Shown piece by piece: positions 17,560 to 26,506 of a DNA stretch of 64,000 bases. Each line of letters opens with the position of its first letter. Position 1 is the stretch's first letter. Source of the DNA: Pseudomonas gingeri (GTDB taxonomy: Bacteria > Pseudomonadota > Gammaproteobacteria > Pseudomonadales > Pseudomonadaceae); assembly GCF_013385635.1 (NCBI RefSeq), contig NZ_JACAPR010000021.1:154376-218375 (forward strand), written 5' to 3'. A model generated the notes under the pieces. It had not been told where the DNA came from and made no database searches. It was given only the letters and a program-made list of their open reading frames with translations. A program made the translations under genes and the position numbers.

Positions 17560-18632
17560 GCGAAAAAACCGAAAAGGCCACGCCCAAGAAACTGCGCGAC
17601 GCCCGGGAAAAAGGCCAGGTGGGACAGAGCCAGGACCTGGGCAAGCTGCTGGTGCTGATGGTGGTCAGCGAGGTCGCCCTGGGCATGGCCGACGACAGCG
17701 TGGCGCGCCTGGAGCACCTGATGTCGCTGACCCTGCGGCGCATCAACCAGCCGTTCCTCAGCAGCCTCACGGAAATGACCGGCGAAGCCACCTGGCTGCT
17801 GATCAGCTTCATCCTGATGAGCGTCGGCCTGGCAATGCTGATGCGCATGGTCGGCAGCTGGGTACAGATCGGTTTCCTGTTCGCGCCCAAGGCGCTGAAG
17901 ATCGACTTCGGCAAGCTCAATCCGCTCAGCCACCTGAAGCAGATGTTCTCCGGGCAGAACCTGATGAACCTGCTGTTGAGCATCCTCAAGGCGGTGGCCA
18001 TCGGCACCACCCTCTATGTCTCGATCAAGCCGGTGCTGGGCACCCTGGTGCTGCTCGCCGATTCCGACCTGAACACCTACTGGCATGCCTTGCTGACATT
18101 GTTGCGCAGCGTCCTGCGCACCACCCTCGGCTTGCTGCTGGCGATCGGCATGATCGACTTCGCCCTGCAGAAGTACTTCCACGCGAAGAAAATGCGCATG
18201 AGCCACGAAGACATCAAGAAGGAATACAAGGAGTCCGAAGGCGATCCGCACGTCAAGGGCCATCGCCGCCAACTGGCCCACGAGCTGCTCAACGAGGAAC
18301 CGCGCACGCCGCCCAAGCCGGTGGAAGACGCCGACATGTTGCTGGTCAATCCGACCCACTTCGCCGTGGCGCTCTACTACCGCCCCGGCCAGACGCCGCT
18401 GCCGCTGATCCATTGCAAGGGCGAGGATGCCGACGCCCTGGCACTGATCGAACGCGCCCGCCGCGCGAAGATTCCGGTGGTGCAGAGCATCTGGCTGGCG
18501 CGCACCTTGTACAAGGTCAAGACCGGCAAATACATCCCCCGCCCGACCCTGCTCGACGTGGCCCATATCTACCAGGTGATTCGCCAGCTCGATGAAGTCA
18601 CCGACGAGATCATTCAGCTCGAAGAACGCTGA
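17556..18632 (+). CDS. hrcU: Autoproteolytic specificity-switch protein HrcU (SctU)
   Basis: This 358-aa FlhB/SctU protein begins MSEKTEKATPKKLRDAREKG, the family's basic start. Four transmembrane helices (about residues 30-210) and a cytoplasmic domain follow. The NPTH autocleavage motif is intact at residues 265-268. SctU switches the apparatus from early substrates to translocators and effectors, working with HrpP. This is the last structural gene of the hrpJ operon; the next genes on the strand start 76 bp later. Confidence 0.95.
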   Translation: MSEKTEKATPKKLRDAREKGQVGQSQDLGKLLVLMVVSEVALGMADDSVARLEHLMSLTLRRINQPFLSSLTEMTGEATWLLISFILMSVGLAMLMRMVGSWVQIGFLFAPKALKIDFGKLNPLSHLKQMFSGQNLMNLLLSILKAVAIGTTLYVSIKPVLGTLVLLADSDLNTYWHALLTLLRSVLRTTLGLLLAIGMIDFALQKYFHAKKMRMSHEDIKKEYKESEGDPHVKGHRRQLAHELLNEEPRTPPKPVEDADMLLVNPTHFAVALYYRPGQTPLPLIHCKGEDADALALIERARRAKIPVVQSIWLARTLYKVKTGKYIPRPTLLDVAHIYQVIRQLDEVTDEIIQLEER

Positions 18633-18708
18633 TCCAGGGCCTTTCGATTCATCAAACTGACATGTTATTGCGCTCAAATGGGCTTCAAAAGCCCTACAGG
18701 TAGAGCCC
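18633..18708 (+). other. Spacer between hrcU and the chaperone-like gene
   Basis: This 76-bp gap has no hrp box. It holds a small perfect hairpin (GGGCTT-CAA-AAGCCC, 18680-18694) not followed by a T-run, so it is not a convincing terminator. Read-through from the hrpJ operon is therefore likely. Confidence 0.5.
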
Positions 18709-19671
18709 ATGCAATCACATGTTCGCCCACCCGCTGCAAAAGGCCCGCAAAACCCCATTCCAGACGCTGCGGCGAACTGGCTCCTGAACGCGGCGAAGCA
18801 GCTCGGACTACCGGATCCACAGGCTCGCGACTTCGCCCGCAGCGGTGAGTTGCCCCTGCCGGGATTGACCCTGCAACTGGTGCAATGGCAGCAGCAACCG
18901 GTGGCGCAATGGCTGGCACTGGGCTGGTTGCAGCGGCCCCTCGATTGCACGCCGGCGCTGTGGAGCGAACTGCTGTTGCGGGCCAATTGCGCCACCAGTG
19001 CCATGAGCGCCTGCGCCGGTGCGCTGGATGATGGCGGCAACGCGGTGCTGGTCACGCGCCTGCAATACCAGCCGTACTCGGACACCTGCTACCTGGCCGC
19101 CGAACTCAGTCACTTGCTGGCCGTGGGCGAAAGCCTGATTGCCGGCGCCACGGCCTTGAGTTCGCCGCTTGTCGGCAACGACACCGCCAGTGGCCCGCCA
19201 CCGGCGGCCAGTCCCGCCGCACAGGCGCAGGCGCAAGCAGCCATGACGCAAACCTGGCATCGCCCGCTGCTGGAACAGACCCTGCACCACCTGGGCATCG
19301 CTCCGCCCGCGGCCGCCCCGGAGACCGTCGGTGTGATCCGGCTCAATGGTCGTTCTCTGGAAATCATCGCCGACAGCGACCAGCGCCACTTGCTGGTCAG
19401 CAGTCGCATCGATGCCCCGCTGCACGGCAGTGATCAGCGCGAACTGGCCCTGCGCGCCAACCTGCAACTGATGACGCTGACCGGTTGCGCCATCGCCCTC
19501 GCGCCGCTGGGTGCCTGCCTGCAGGCCCGTTGGGACAGCCAGGGCCTGGACGCCCAGGCCTTTGTCGACTGGCTGCTGGACTTCGCCGCGTTCGCCGACA
19601 GTTTTGCCACGCCTTCCGTCCCCGCAACCACGCTCCCCAGAACCAGCCTAAGGAACCCGACATGGTCTTGA
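18709..19671 (+). CDS. Probable tandem CesT-type type III chaperone
   Basis: This 320-aa protein has no family I can name. It appears to hold two CesT-like class I chaperone units. Unit one (about residues 22-150) has an N-terminal helix, LPGLTLQLVQWQQQPVAQWL strands and a C-terminal CYLAAELSHLLAVGESLIAG helix. Unit two (about 180-305) has the corresponding order: a LEQTLHHLGI helix, GVIRLNGRSLEIIADSDQRH strands and an AFVDWLLDFAAFADSF helix. A Pro/Ala/Gln-rich linker joins them. Class I chaperones are usually single units of 120-160 aa. The gene overlaps the following candidate effector by 10 bp, the normal chaperone-cargo arrangement. It probably belongs to the hrpJ operon transcript. The two-domain reading is inferred by eye. 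Confidence 0.6.
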   Translation: MQSHVRPPAAKGPQNPIPDAAANWLLNAAKQLGLPDPQARDFARSGELPLPGLTLQLVQWQQQPVAQWLALGWLQRPLDCTPALWSELLLRANCATSAMSACAGALDDGGNAVLVTRLQYQPYSDTCYLAAELSHLLAVGESLIAGATALSSPLVGNDTASGPPPAASPAAQAQAQAAMTQTWHRPLLEQTLHHLGIAPPAAAPETVGVIRLNGRSLEIIADSDQRHLLVSSRIDAPLHGSDQRELALRANLQLMTLTGCAIALAPLGACLQARWDSQGLDAQAFVDWLLDFAAFADSFATPSVPATTLPRTSLRNPTWS

Positions 19672-21161
19672 GAACACAGGCACCCACGGTCAACGCCACG
19701 CCGCCGACCGCGGCCATCGAACTGGCGGTGCGCACCCCGGGCGAAGTGGAGAATGCCCAGGTTGCCGCCGCGCCACCCGGCTTCACCGCCCGTGCGGCGC
19801 AGGCGGCGAGCGGCATGGGCCAGGCGTTTCACCGCCAGTGCCTGGCGCCCGCGTGGAAGGGCATGAGTGCCGCGGGAACAGCGGTGTACCAAGGTGGCGT
19901 CAGCGCCGGCAGCAGCATCAAGCACACCGCCGTACAAAGTTGGGCCGACACCGCCGCCAACCTGCCGTCCGGACGCAGTACCCTGGCCGCCGCCGGGCAG
20001 ACCCTGCAACAGATGGTCACCTGCGGGCTGCCGACCTACGCCCGCGAAGTCGCCTTCATGCACACCTACAGTGCCCTCGCCGAAGGCCTGGCACAGAAGA
20101 GTCCGGGTGGTGCGCTGGCCTTGCAGGCGGCGATCTCGCTGGCCACCGTGGCCAGTCATGTCTATGTGCGCCAGCCGCGCCTGGAGCGCCTGGGTAGCGA
20201 ATCCACCGTTGCCGTGCGCGGGCATTTCGCCCTCAGCGAGCGGCAATGGAACGCCCTCGGCGCCGACCAGCAACAAGCCCGACGCGAGCAGATGCAGCGC
20301 GATTCGCGCAATGTCACGCGCAACCAGATTGCCGCCGAAGCGATCTACCTCGGGCTCGGCGCCCTCGGCGCAAGCCGTGGCGACGGCGCCCTGAGCGCAA
20401 GGATCCTGGCGACCCAGCTGCGCAACGTGATCTATGCCCTGTCGCGGGAAACCATGCAGGCCAGCCTGAGCATGACCGGCAAGCACGACAACACCAAGAC
20501 CCATGGCGTCAACGAAGACAACATGGCGCTGCTGGGCTGGGCCTACGGCACCATGACCCTGACCATGGGCTTTATCCAGGACTCCATCAGCCCCAAGACC
20601 CTGCCACCGGGCCAGACCCTGTCGAGCCCGGCCCTGACCGGCGCCGACCACCAGCCGCTGCACGGCGACGCCCTGGCCCGCTCGATCCAGACCCTGGCGG
20701 GCACCCGCGCGGCCTTCAACACCGTCACGGCGATTATCGACGGCCACCTGCAAAAACACTTCGACACTCGGCAGGCGGGCACCAGCCAGAAGTTCGAAGC
20801 GAGCCTGCCGCTCAAGGACTATGGGCGCCTGTTCGATCAGTCGCCGGCACGGGTGGCCTGGACCTCGCTGGCCAGCGCCATCAACATGGCCATGGGTGAA
20901 TTGACGCGGGGTGGGACGACACCGGCGCTGTCGAGCTTCCTCGGCAACAGCGGCACCGCCCTGGCCATGGGCCTGGCCTATCGCACCATGAACCAGACAT
21001 TCCAGGCCCATGGCAGTGTGCGCAAGGCCATCGACGCCCCGCCAGCGGCCACCGTAGCGGTGGAACCGGTGCAAGCGCGGATAGAGGCTCAGGCAGGGTT
21101 GGTCAATCGGCGGGGCAACGCACAAGCCGCCCGCGCCGCCCTGGCGGACGACGCGGTGTAG
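19662..21161 (+). CDS. Candidate type III effector, Ala/Gly-rich, 558-aa-frame (about 500 aa)
   Basis: The frame from 19662 (ATGGTCTTGAG) gives MVLRTQAPTVNATPPTAAIE: a polar, Thr/Pro/Ala-rich N-terminus like a type III signal. Ala/Gly-rich hydrophobic helices follow (for example LALQAAISLATVASHVYV at about residue 150 and QAIYLGLGALGAS-like stretches at about 225). In general style it resembles HopAA1 and HopM1, but I cannot align it to either. P. fluorescens clusters of this class are described as carrying a third effector, RopB, related to HopB1; position and size make that plausible but I could not confirm it. It overlaps the upstream chaperone-like gene by 10 bp and converges on hrpV, with only 6 bp between the stops. 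Confidence 0.6.
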   Translation: MVLRTQAPTVNATPPTAAIELAVRTPGEVENAQVAAAPPGFTARAAQAASGMGQAFHRQCLAPAWKGMSAAGTAVYQGGVSAGSSIKHTAVQSWADTAANLPSGRSTLAAAGQTLQQMVTCGLPTYAREVAFMHTYSALAEGLAQKSPGGALALQAAISLATVASHVYVRQPRLERLGSESTVAVRGHFALSERQWNALGADQQQARREQMQRDSRNVTRNQIAAEAIYLGLGALGASRGDGALSARILATQLRNVIYALSRETMQASLSMTGKHDNTKTHGVNEDNMALLGWAYGTMTLTMGFIQDSISPKTLPPGQTLSSPALTGADHQPLHGDALARSIQTLAGTRAAFNTVTAIIDGHLQKHFDTRQAGTSQKFEASLPLKDYGRLFDQSPARVAWTSLASAINMAMGELTRGGTTPALSSFLGNSGTALAMGLAYRTMNQTFQAHGSVRKAIDAPPAATVAVEPVQARIEAQAGLVNRRGNAQAARAALADDAV

Positions 21162-21167
21162 ACCGCG

Positions 21168-21527
21168 TCAGCGCGGAGGATCGTTGAGGTGTTCAAGTCC
21201 CGCCAGCATCAGCTGATGCTGGCGGATCTGATCGAGTGACGGGCTCCCCTCGCCACTGTCCGGCACCGCGTGCCAGACAACAAAGTTGCGCTGGGGATCG
21301 AGGAACAGGAAATAGTTGGGGAACCGATGGGATTGGGTGAAACGCCGCTCGAGGGTTTCACGCAGTTGTTGGGGTTTCAGCGCACGCTTCTCGATATGCA
21401 ACGCAATGCCCCAGTCGTGATGCTCACGTCGACTGAGGAAGGACACCCCGCTGACCAGAGGCCAGATCGCATCCTGCTCTGCTGCTACCCGCTCGTAAAA
21501 CGCCGCCTTACCGGAAACGCGAATCAT
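21168..21527 (-). CDS. hrpV: HrpV, anti-activator of HrpS
   Basis: This 119-aa protein starts MIRVSGKAAFYERVAAEQDA. The WGIALHIEKRALKPQQLRET and HRFPNYFLFLDPQRNFVVWH stretches fit HrpV in size (about 115 aa) and in position as the last gene of the hrpA operon. In P. syringae HrpV binds HrpS and restrains hrpL expression, giving negative feedback. The ATG at 21527 is 5 bp after the hrpT stop; longer in-frame starts run through hrcC and are not credible. Confidence 0.82.
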   Translation of the reverse strand: MIRVSGKAAFYERVAAEQDAIWPLVSGVSFLSRREHHDWGIALHIEKRALKPQQLRETLERRFTQSHRFPNYFLFLDPQRNFVVWHAVPDSGEGSPSLDQIRQHQLMLAGLEHLNDPPR

Positions 21528-21532
21528 GACGC

Positions 21533-21748
21533 TCAGTCCTTCAATGGCACGACAGTAAAATCGAGTACTCGTTCGGGGCCTTCCAGACCGTGGCGCATCT
21601 CCTCGGGCCACCAGATCACCAGGCTGCGATCGGTGGAATCCGGCCGGCTGCACGCCAGGCCCGTACAACCGACAGGCGGCGGTGCGGTACTGCAACCGGC
21701 CAGCATGATCCCCAGCCCCGCCAGCGCGAGACAGACGAATTTGTTCAT
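21533..21748 (-). CDS. hrpT: HrpT, small outer-membrane lipoprotein
   Basis: This 71-aa protein has a lipoprotein signal (MNKFVCLALAGLGIMLAGCS, lipobox LAGC with Cys19). A Pro/Cys-rich stretch and a short polar domain follow. Size and place between hrcC and hrpV match HrpT, which acts like a pilotin for insertion of the HrcC secretin in the outer membrane. Its ATG overlaps the hrcC stop (ATGA), showing tight coupling. Confidence 0.87.
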   Translation of the reverse strand: MNKFVCLALAGLGIMLAGCSTAPPPVGCTGLACSRPDSTDRSLVIWWPEEMRHGLEGPERVLDFTVVPLKD

Positions 21749-23829
21749 GGTTTCGCTCCCTTGAGCAGTGAAGCGCGGACCTGGGCATTACCCTGGGCAG
21801 CCTTGGGTTGGCGCAGGGCGATAAACACTTCGCTTTCCTCTCCCGGCTGCAGCCAGGCATGGGGCCAGGCTGCCACCCCGAGCACCCAGCGCCCACCGCA
21901 ACCGCTCTCGTCGACACGCACCGGCTGGGTCCCGGTGTTGCGCGCCACCACCACCGCCACGCCCCAGGTCTTGTGGCCGTACCACTGGGCACGCTGGCGG
22001 TCGATGACCAGGCCGCCGCCGGAGTCGCAGAGACTGTCCGGCACGAACGGCAAGGCACCGCCGCTGCTGAAACCGCTCGGCTGCAGGCCGTCGAGCAACT
22101 GGGTAAACGTGTTCTGCACCTGGATCCGCGTCGGTTGCGCCTCGCTGCGGCGCTTGTCGATACGCTGGCCGGCGGCGTCGATATCGTCGGGATTGCCGTT
22201 CTCGACATAACGCGCCGGGTCGACCTGGTCGCCGATCAGCCGTGGCGTGAGGATGAACAACCGCTCGCGCTTGGTGGTGCGGTGACTGGTGGAGGTGAAC
22301 AGCACTTTGCCGATCACCGGGATATCGCTGAGCCAGGGAATCCGGCTGATCTTGTCGTTGGACTCCAGGCCGTGAAAGCCGCCGACCACCAGCGAACCGC
22401 GCTCGGCAACGATCGCCTGGGTGCTGACATTGCCCTTGCGCACGCTGGGCTGGGTGACATTGAGCACCGACTGGTCGATCTGCCCGTCCTCGATATCGAG
22501 GATCAATTGCACCTGTGACTTGCCATTGCCGGTCAGCGAGCGCGGGATCACCTGCAGGCTGGTGCCGGCGGTGATCGGCTGGATGTCGGCGACCCGCTCG
22601 CCGGTGGCGGTGAGGTATTCGGTGCGGCTGAAGTCGATGACCGCCGGCTGGTTTTCCAGGGTCAGGATCGACGGGTTGCCCACCACCGTTGCCGCGCCCT
22701 TGGCTTCCAGGGCATGCACCGCCAGGGCGAAGCGGCCGGAGTTTTCCGCCGACAGGGTCGCTCCCGAATCCAGCAGCGAACCGCTGACATTGGTTCCGCC
22801 GGCCCAGACGTTCCAACTGCTGGACAGCTCGGCCAGGTCATCGCGGTTGATGTCGAGAATCACCGCGTCGATCTCGATCAGGTTGCGCGGCTGGTCGAGC
22901 TGCTTGACCAGTTCCTGATACAGGGCCTTGCGCTTGGGCAGATCGTAGATCAGCACGGCGTTGTTGCGCACATCGGCGCTGACGCGGATCCGCGACTTGC
23001 TGCCGCCCGGTGTTCCGCCGTGGGTGTTCTTGGCCCCGGCGGTGGTGTTGGCCAATACCCGGTCCAGGCCTTGCTGAAGACTGTCGCCATCCAGGCCGCC
23101 GAGCAGGGTCGACGAGGCACCGTAGGGATTGCCGCCTTGTCCGCCGCCCAGGCCCGCGCCCTGCAACAGGTTAGCGGCATTCACCGGCTCGCCGCGCGAG
23201 CGGCTTTCCAGCAGGTCCTGGAGAATGGTCGCCACGCCGGCCACCGTCAGTTGCTGGTCTCGGTAGCGGATGGTGCGGTCGGCGGCGTTGGCGTAACGCA
23301 ACGGCAGCACCACGACGTCCTGCTTTTCGTCCGGGGTGTCGACCTTGCGGCTGTAGTCGCGGATCATCTCGACGTAGCGCGGCGGCCCGCTGACCAGCAC
23401 CACGCCCTCGTCGGGCAAGGCCCCCCAGCCGAAACGCGGGTCGAGCAGGCCGACATCGGTCAGGGCACTCTTGAGGTCATCCGCCGCGTCCTGGGACACC
23501 TCGATGCGCGCCGAGGTCTGCTGGTCGGTCGGGCTGACATACAGGGTTTCGTTGTACACGAACCACTGGAAATGGTGCTCCTGCCCCAGTCGATCGAGAA
23601 AGGCCTGGGGACTGGCGGCGCGGATACGACCGTCGACCACGCCATCCAGCGGGCCCATTTCCAGGCCGATGCCGAACTCCCGGGCAAAGTCCTCCAGGGT
23701 CGTCGCCACATCGGCCTGCTTGGCATCATAGGCATACGCCGTGTGCTTCCACGCCGGCGGGACCACCGCCAGCGCCGAGGCACTGGCCCACATCAACAAC
23801 CACGGTAACCACCAGGCAACCTTGCGCAT
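21745..23829 (-). CDS. hrcC: Type III outer-membrane secretin HrcC (SctC)
   Basis: This 694-aa secretin has a Sec signal peptide (MRKVAWWLPWLLMWASASALA), N0/N1/N3 ring-building domains (for example VVLVSGPPRYVEMIRDYSRK) and a C-terminal secretin domain. That domain includes VGNPSILTLENQPAVIDFSR and the IPWLSDIPVIGKVLF signature. A Gly-rich insert (about residues 215-275) lies before the pore domain. It forms the outer-membrane ring through which the pilus passes. Full length for Hrp1 secretins. Confidence 0.95.
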   Translation of the reverse strand: MRKVAWWLPWLLMWASASALAVVPPAWKHTAYAYDAKQADVATTLEDFAREFGIGLEMGPLDGVVDGRIRAASPQAFLDRLGQEHHFQWFVYNETLYVSPTDQQTSARIEVSQDAADDLKSALTDVGLLDPRFGWGALPDEGVVLVSGPPRYVEMIRDYSRKVDTPDEKQDVVVLPLRYANAADRTIRYRDQQLTVAGVATILQDLLESRSRGEPVNAANLLQGAGLGGGQGGNPYGASSTLLGGLDGDSLQQGLDRVLANTTAGAKNTHGGTPGGSKSRIRVSADVRNNAVLIYDLPKRKALYQELVKQLDQPRNLIEIDAVILDINRDDLAELSSSWNVWAGGTNVSGSLLDSGATLSAENSGRFALAVHALEAKGAATVVGNPSILTLENQPAVIDFSRTEYLTATGERVADIQPITAGTSLQVIPRSLTGNGKSQVQLILDIEDGQIDQSVLNVTQPSVRKGNVSTQAIVAERGSLVVGGFHGLESNDKISRIPWLSDIPVIGKVLFTSTSHRTTKRERLFILTPRLIGDQVDPARYVENGNPDDIDAAGQRIDKRRSEAQPTRIQVQNTFTQLLDGLQPSGFSSGGALPFVPDSLCDSGGGLVIDRQRAQWYGHKTWGVAVVVARNTGTQPVRVDESGCGGRWVLGVAAWPHAWLQPGEESEVFIALRQPKAAQGNAQVRASLLKGAKP

Positions 23830-23830
23830 T

Positions 23831-24262
23831 TCAGACTCCCGGCTGCCAGCTGTGAAGGGTCGGACGCCCGGAGGCGCTGGCCGCCAGGCTGTCGAGGGTG
23901 GTGCGCAACAGGCTGAGCATCGCCGCCCGTTGGTTGGCCAGGTTTTCCAGGCGTTCGAGCAGGCGCTGCGGCGGACACGGCAGCGCCTGCCAGCTGACCA
24001 GGACCAGGCAATGGCTGTCGGGGTCGATGGCCAGTGCCCCTTCGCAGTGACAGGCGACGCTGGCCGCGCCCTGGCCGAGGAGTGCCGTCACCCGTTCCGG
24101 GTCGGCCGCATCATAGGGATCCAGCACATCGATACTGCAGCGCACGCCGCCTTCGGTGGCGACGAGCCGGGCGTTCGCGTCATCGATCCAGCAGTCCAGC
24201 GGGGCGCCGGAAGGCTGCTCGCACCACTGGACGACGATCGCCGTGAAATCACTGTATTCCAT
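23831..24262 (-). CDS. hrpG: HrpG, CesT-like chaperone and HrpV antagonist
   Basis: This 143-aa protein has the class I chaperone look: an N-terminal helix, alternating strands (DCWIDDANARLVATEGGVRC, then SHCLVLVSWQALPC) and C-terminal helices (RLLERLENLANQRAAMLSLL). HrpG of P. syringae binds HrpV and relieves its inhibition of HrpS. It overlaps hrpF by 14 bp at its start and stops 1 bp before the hrcC start codon. Confidence 0.85.
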   Translation of the reverse strand: MEYSDFTAIVVQWCEQPSGAPLDCWIDDANARLVATEGGVRCSIDVLDPYDAADPERVTALLGQGAASVACHCEGALAIDPDSHCLVLVSWQALPCPPQRLLERLENLANQRAAMLSLLRTTLDSLAASASGRPTLHSWQPGV

Positions 24263-24473
24263 CGATAATCGACTTTGTCAGGCCATGTTGGGCGCGCAGC
24301 CCTTCGCTCATCACCGAGGTCGCGGTGGCCATTTTCTGCGCGGCATCGGTAAACGCCATCATGTCCTCTACCGAACCACTTTCGGCAGCCGCCATGGCGG
24401 CATCGTCGGTGCCGGTCTGGTTGTGGGTAAACGAGTGATCGAGGCGATGCTGCAAGGCTTTGAAACTGATCAT
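24249..24473 (-). CDS. hrpF: HrpF, small type III co-chaperone-like protein
   Basis: This 74-aa helical protein begins MISFKALQHRLDHSFTHNQT and contains SVEDMMAFTDAAQKMATATS. The length equals that of HrpF in P. syringae and the position between hrpE and hrpG is conserved. HrpF is needed for pilus assembly and is thought to act with HrpG like the PscE/PscG pair. I chose the ATG at 24473, preceded by a GGAG site, over a longer frame that has no support. Confidence 0.85.
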   Translation of the reverse strand: MISFKALQHRLDHSFTHNQTGTDDAAMAAAESGSVEDMMAFTDAAQKMATATSVMSEGLRAQHGLTKSIIDGIQ

Positions 24474-24569
24474 CGAGGTCGCTCCAGCGAGGTGATGCCT
24501 GTGAGTGGAGCAAAGCCGCCAGTGGGTTCCACTTTTTCCACAGGGGATAACGGCCAGGCGCACCCGCCG

Positions 24570-25145
24570 TCATTCACCGCGCAGCGCCAGGCAACGCACC
24601 AGGCCGGCCCAATCCAGCTCGAAGGTCCCGGTGTCACTGCTCAGGCGCAAGGCTTCGGGCCCGAGAAAGGCATCTTCGCGCAGCTGCCAGAGCTCCGCGA
24701 AGCGACTGCTCGCCAACCACGCCTGGACCTCGTCGAACAGTCCGGGAGAACAGCTCAGCACCGCGCTGACCGCCTCGCGCTGGCTGCCCGCCAGGTGGCC
24801 GACCAATGCCCGCACCCGCTCGGCGGGACCGGCTTCGCCGAACAGCCGGGTCATGGCGGCAACCAGCACGCTCTCCGCCGACACGACCACTTCCTGGTGC
24901 AGGGCCTCACGCTCGCGGTCGAGGGCCTGGAGAAAACCGTTGGCCTCGTCCCAGAACTGTCCCAGGGCCTGGTCAAGATAGCGCTGGCATTGTTCGCGGG
25001 CGTCCGCCAGCAGGCGCTCGGCCTCTTCCCGGGCCGCCGCCAGGACATCGGTGGCTTCCTGCGCCTGGGCCAGCTGTTCAAGGCGTACGATGGGCGAGTG
25101 CGGCAGCGCCGAGGCGCCGAGGGACAAGCGTCTGAGACTCAGCAC
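24570..25145 (-). CDS. hrpE: HrpE, ATPase regulator/stator (SctL)
   Basis: This 191-aa SctL/FliH-like protein has a central coiled coil (QEATDVLAAAREEAERLLAD, then RYLDQALGQFWDEA) and a C-terminal domain that contacts the ATPase. I start at GTG 25145, with GGAG 9 bases upstream. This gives a length close to the family's about 190 aa, while the longer open frame reads through hrpD. The gap to hrpD is 22 bp. Confidence 0.85.
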   Translation of the reverse strand: MLSLRRLSLGASALPHSPIVRLEQLAQAQEATDVLAAAREEAERLLADAREQCQRYLDQALGQFWDEANGFLQALDREREALHQEVVVSAESVLVAAMTRLFGEAGPAERVRALVGHLAGSQREAVSAVLSCSPGLFDEVQAWLASSRFAELWQLREDAFLGPEALRLSSDTGTFELDWAGLVRCLALRGE

Positions 25146-25167
25146 AATGACGGGCTCCGGGGATGGT

Positions 25168-25698
25168 TCATGGTGTAGCGACCCGCCAGAGCACGGCGCG
25201 CCAGAGGGTATCGAGTTTCTGCCGTGGCAGGTCGGCCAGGGGTTCCAGCGACTCCCCCGGCGCCCAGGCCAGGCGCAAGCGTGACCAGAACGGCGCGCCC
25301 AGCCAGCTGGCGAGCAACACCCGCGCATCCACCGTCGGCTGATCGAGCCACAGGCCCGGGCGCAGGGCTTTCGCCAGGCTGCGGCACCATTGCCCGTGGC
25401 GTTCGGCAACCGTGGGCTGGTGCGGGAACGGTGCACAGCAGATGGAACGGGCAAGCAACAACGCCTGCTCGCGCTGCTCGGCGGTCAACGACAACCACAG
25501 GGCGACATCGGCATCGACGGGCGGCGGCTGACTGGGCATCACCCCCAGCGCCTCCAGCAGCTCGGCATGCCGGCTACCGGCCAGGGCCGACGCATGGCCG
25601 GTGTCCAGCCCGTGCGCCGCGAGGAGTTGCAAGCGCCAGCCCGGGTGGGCCCAGCGCCAGGTGCAACACCACCAGTTGATCCAGTCGAGTTCGTTCAC
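25168..25698 (-). CDS. hrpD: HrpD, sorting-platform adaptor (SctK)
   Basis: This 176-aa Trp- and Leu-rich soluble protein lies between hrcJ and hrpE as in P. syringae. SctK proteins link the C-ring pods to the inner-membrane ring; sequence conservation in this family is low, so the call leans on position and size. It overlaps the hrcJ stop by 4 bp. Confidence 0.82.
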   Translation of the reverse strand: MNELDWINWWCCTWRWAHPGWRLQLLAAHGLDTGHASALAGSRHAELLEALGVMPSQPPPVDADVALWLSLTAEQREQALLLARSICCAPFPHQPTVAERHGQWCRSLAKALRPGLWLDQPTVDARVLLASWLGAPFWSRLRLAWAPGESLEPLADLPRQKLDTLWRAVLWRVATP

Positions 25699-26498
25699 AG
25701 CCGTGCAGGGTAGCCGGAAGTATTACGCCGCCCCGGACGCAAGCGTCCCAGCAGTGCCCGACGCCAGTCGCCCCGCAATGCCAGGACGATCAACAGCAAC
25801 AGCAGCAACCCGCCGACCGGCGCCGCCAGCAGCGCCGAGTTCCAGAAACCCTGGTCACGGCTGTCCACCAGGAACGGTCCGAACGCCACCAGTTTCTGCT
25901 TGTCTTCGTACTCCACGGCAGGCACGAAGACGATGGCGAATTTTTTCGAGTTCAGGGTTTCCTGGGACATCCCGGGAATGCTGCTGGCGACCATCTGCTG
26001 GATGCGCCCGCGCACACTGTCCGGGTCCAGCGCCGAGGTGTGCTTGATGAATACCGCCGCCGAGGCCGGTTGCACCGGTTCGCCCGGCGCGATCCGCTCG
26101 GGCAGCACCACATGGACCCGGGCCACGACCACCCCGTCGATCTGCGACAGGGTCGACTCCAGTTCCTGGGACAAGGCGTAGATATAGCGCGCACGTTCTT
26201 CAAGTGGCGTGGAGATCACCCCTTCCTTCTTGAAGATTTCCCCCAGGCTGGTCCGTGTTCGCCGGGGCAGGCCTGCGGCATCTAGGATACGCACCGCGCG
26301 ATTGATGTCGTGGCTGGAGACGATCACCGTCACGCCGACCTTCTCCGCCTGTTTGTGCGCCTCGATATGCTGGTCGGCCAGTTGCGCGATCACCTCGTTG
26401 GCATCCTGCTCCGACAAGCCGCCGAAGAGCTTGCTCTCATCACTGCAGCCGACGAGCAGCGACAGGCAAAACAACAGGAGCGGCCAGAGATACCTCAC
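25695..26498 (-). CDS. hrcJ: Inner-membrane ring lipoprotein HrcJ (SctJ)
   Basis: This 267-aa YscJ/FliF-family lipoprotein has a lipobox LVGC at residues 15-18. Ring-building motifs follow (EVIAQLADQHIEAHKQAEKV, IDGVVVARVHVVLPERIAPG, VRGRIQQMVASSIPGMS). One C-terminal transmembrane helix (about 222-240, LLAAPVGGLLLLLLIVLAL) precedes a short basic tail. It builds the inner ring of the basal body. Confidence 0.95.
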   Translation of the reverse strand: MRYLWPLLLFCLSLLVGCSDESKLFGGLSEQDANEVIAQLADQHIEAHKQAEKVGVTVIVSSHDINRAVRILDAAGLPRRTRTSLGEIFKKEGVISTPLEERARYIYALSQELESTLSQIDGVVVARVHVVLPERIAPGEPVQPASAAVFIKHTSALDPDSVRGRIQQMVASSIPGMSQETLNSKKFAIVFVPAVEYEDKQKLVAFGPFLVDSRDQGFWNSALLAAPVGGLLLLLLIVLALRGDWRRALLGRLRPGRRNTSGYPARL

Positions 26499-26506
26499 AC
26501 GCGGTC

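Noticed and set aside
18296-18301. GGAACC inside hrcU as a possible hrp box for the chaperone/effector pair
   Set aside because: No CCACNNA occurs 15-16 bases downstream, so it is not a HrpL promoter.
18680-18694. Hairpin after hrcU as a terminator of the hrpJ operon
   Set aside because: The stem is only 6 bp and no T-run follows, so it probably does not stop transcription.
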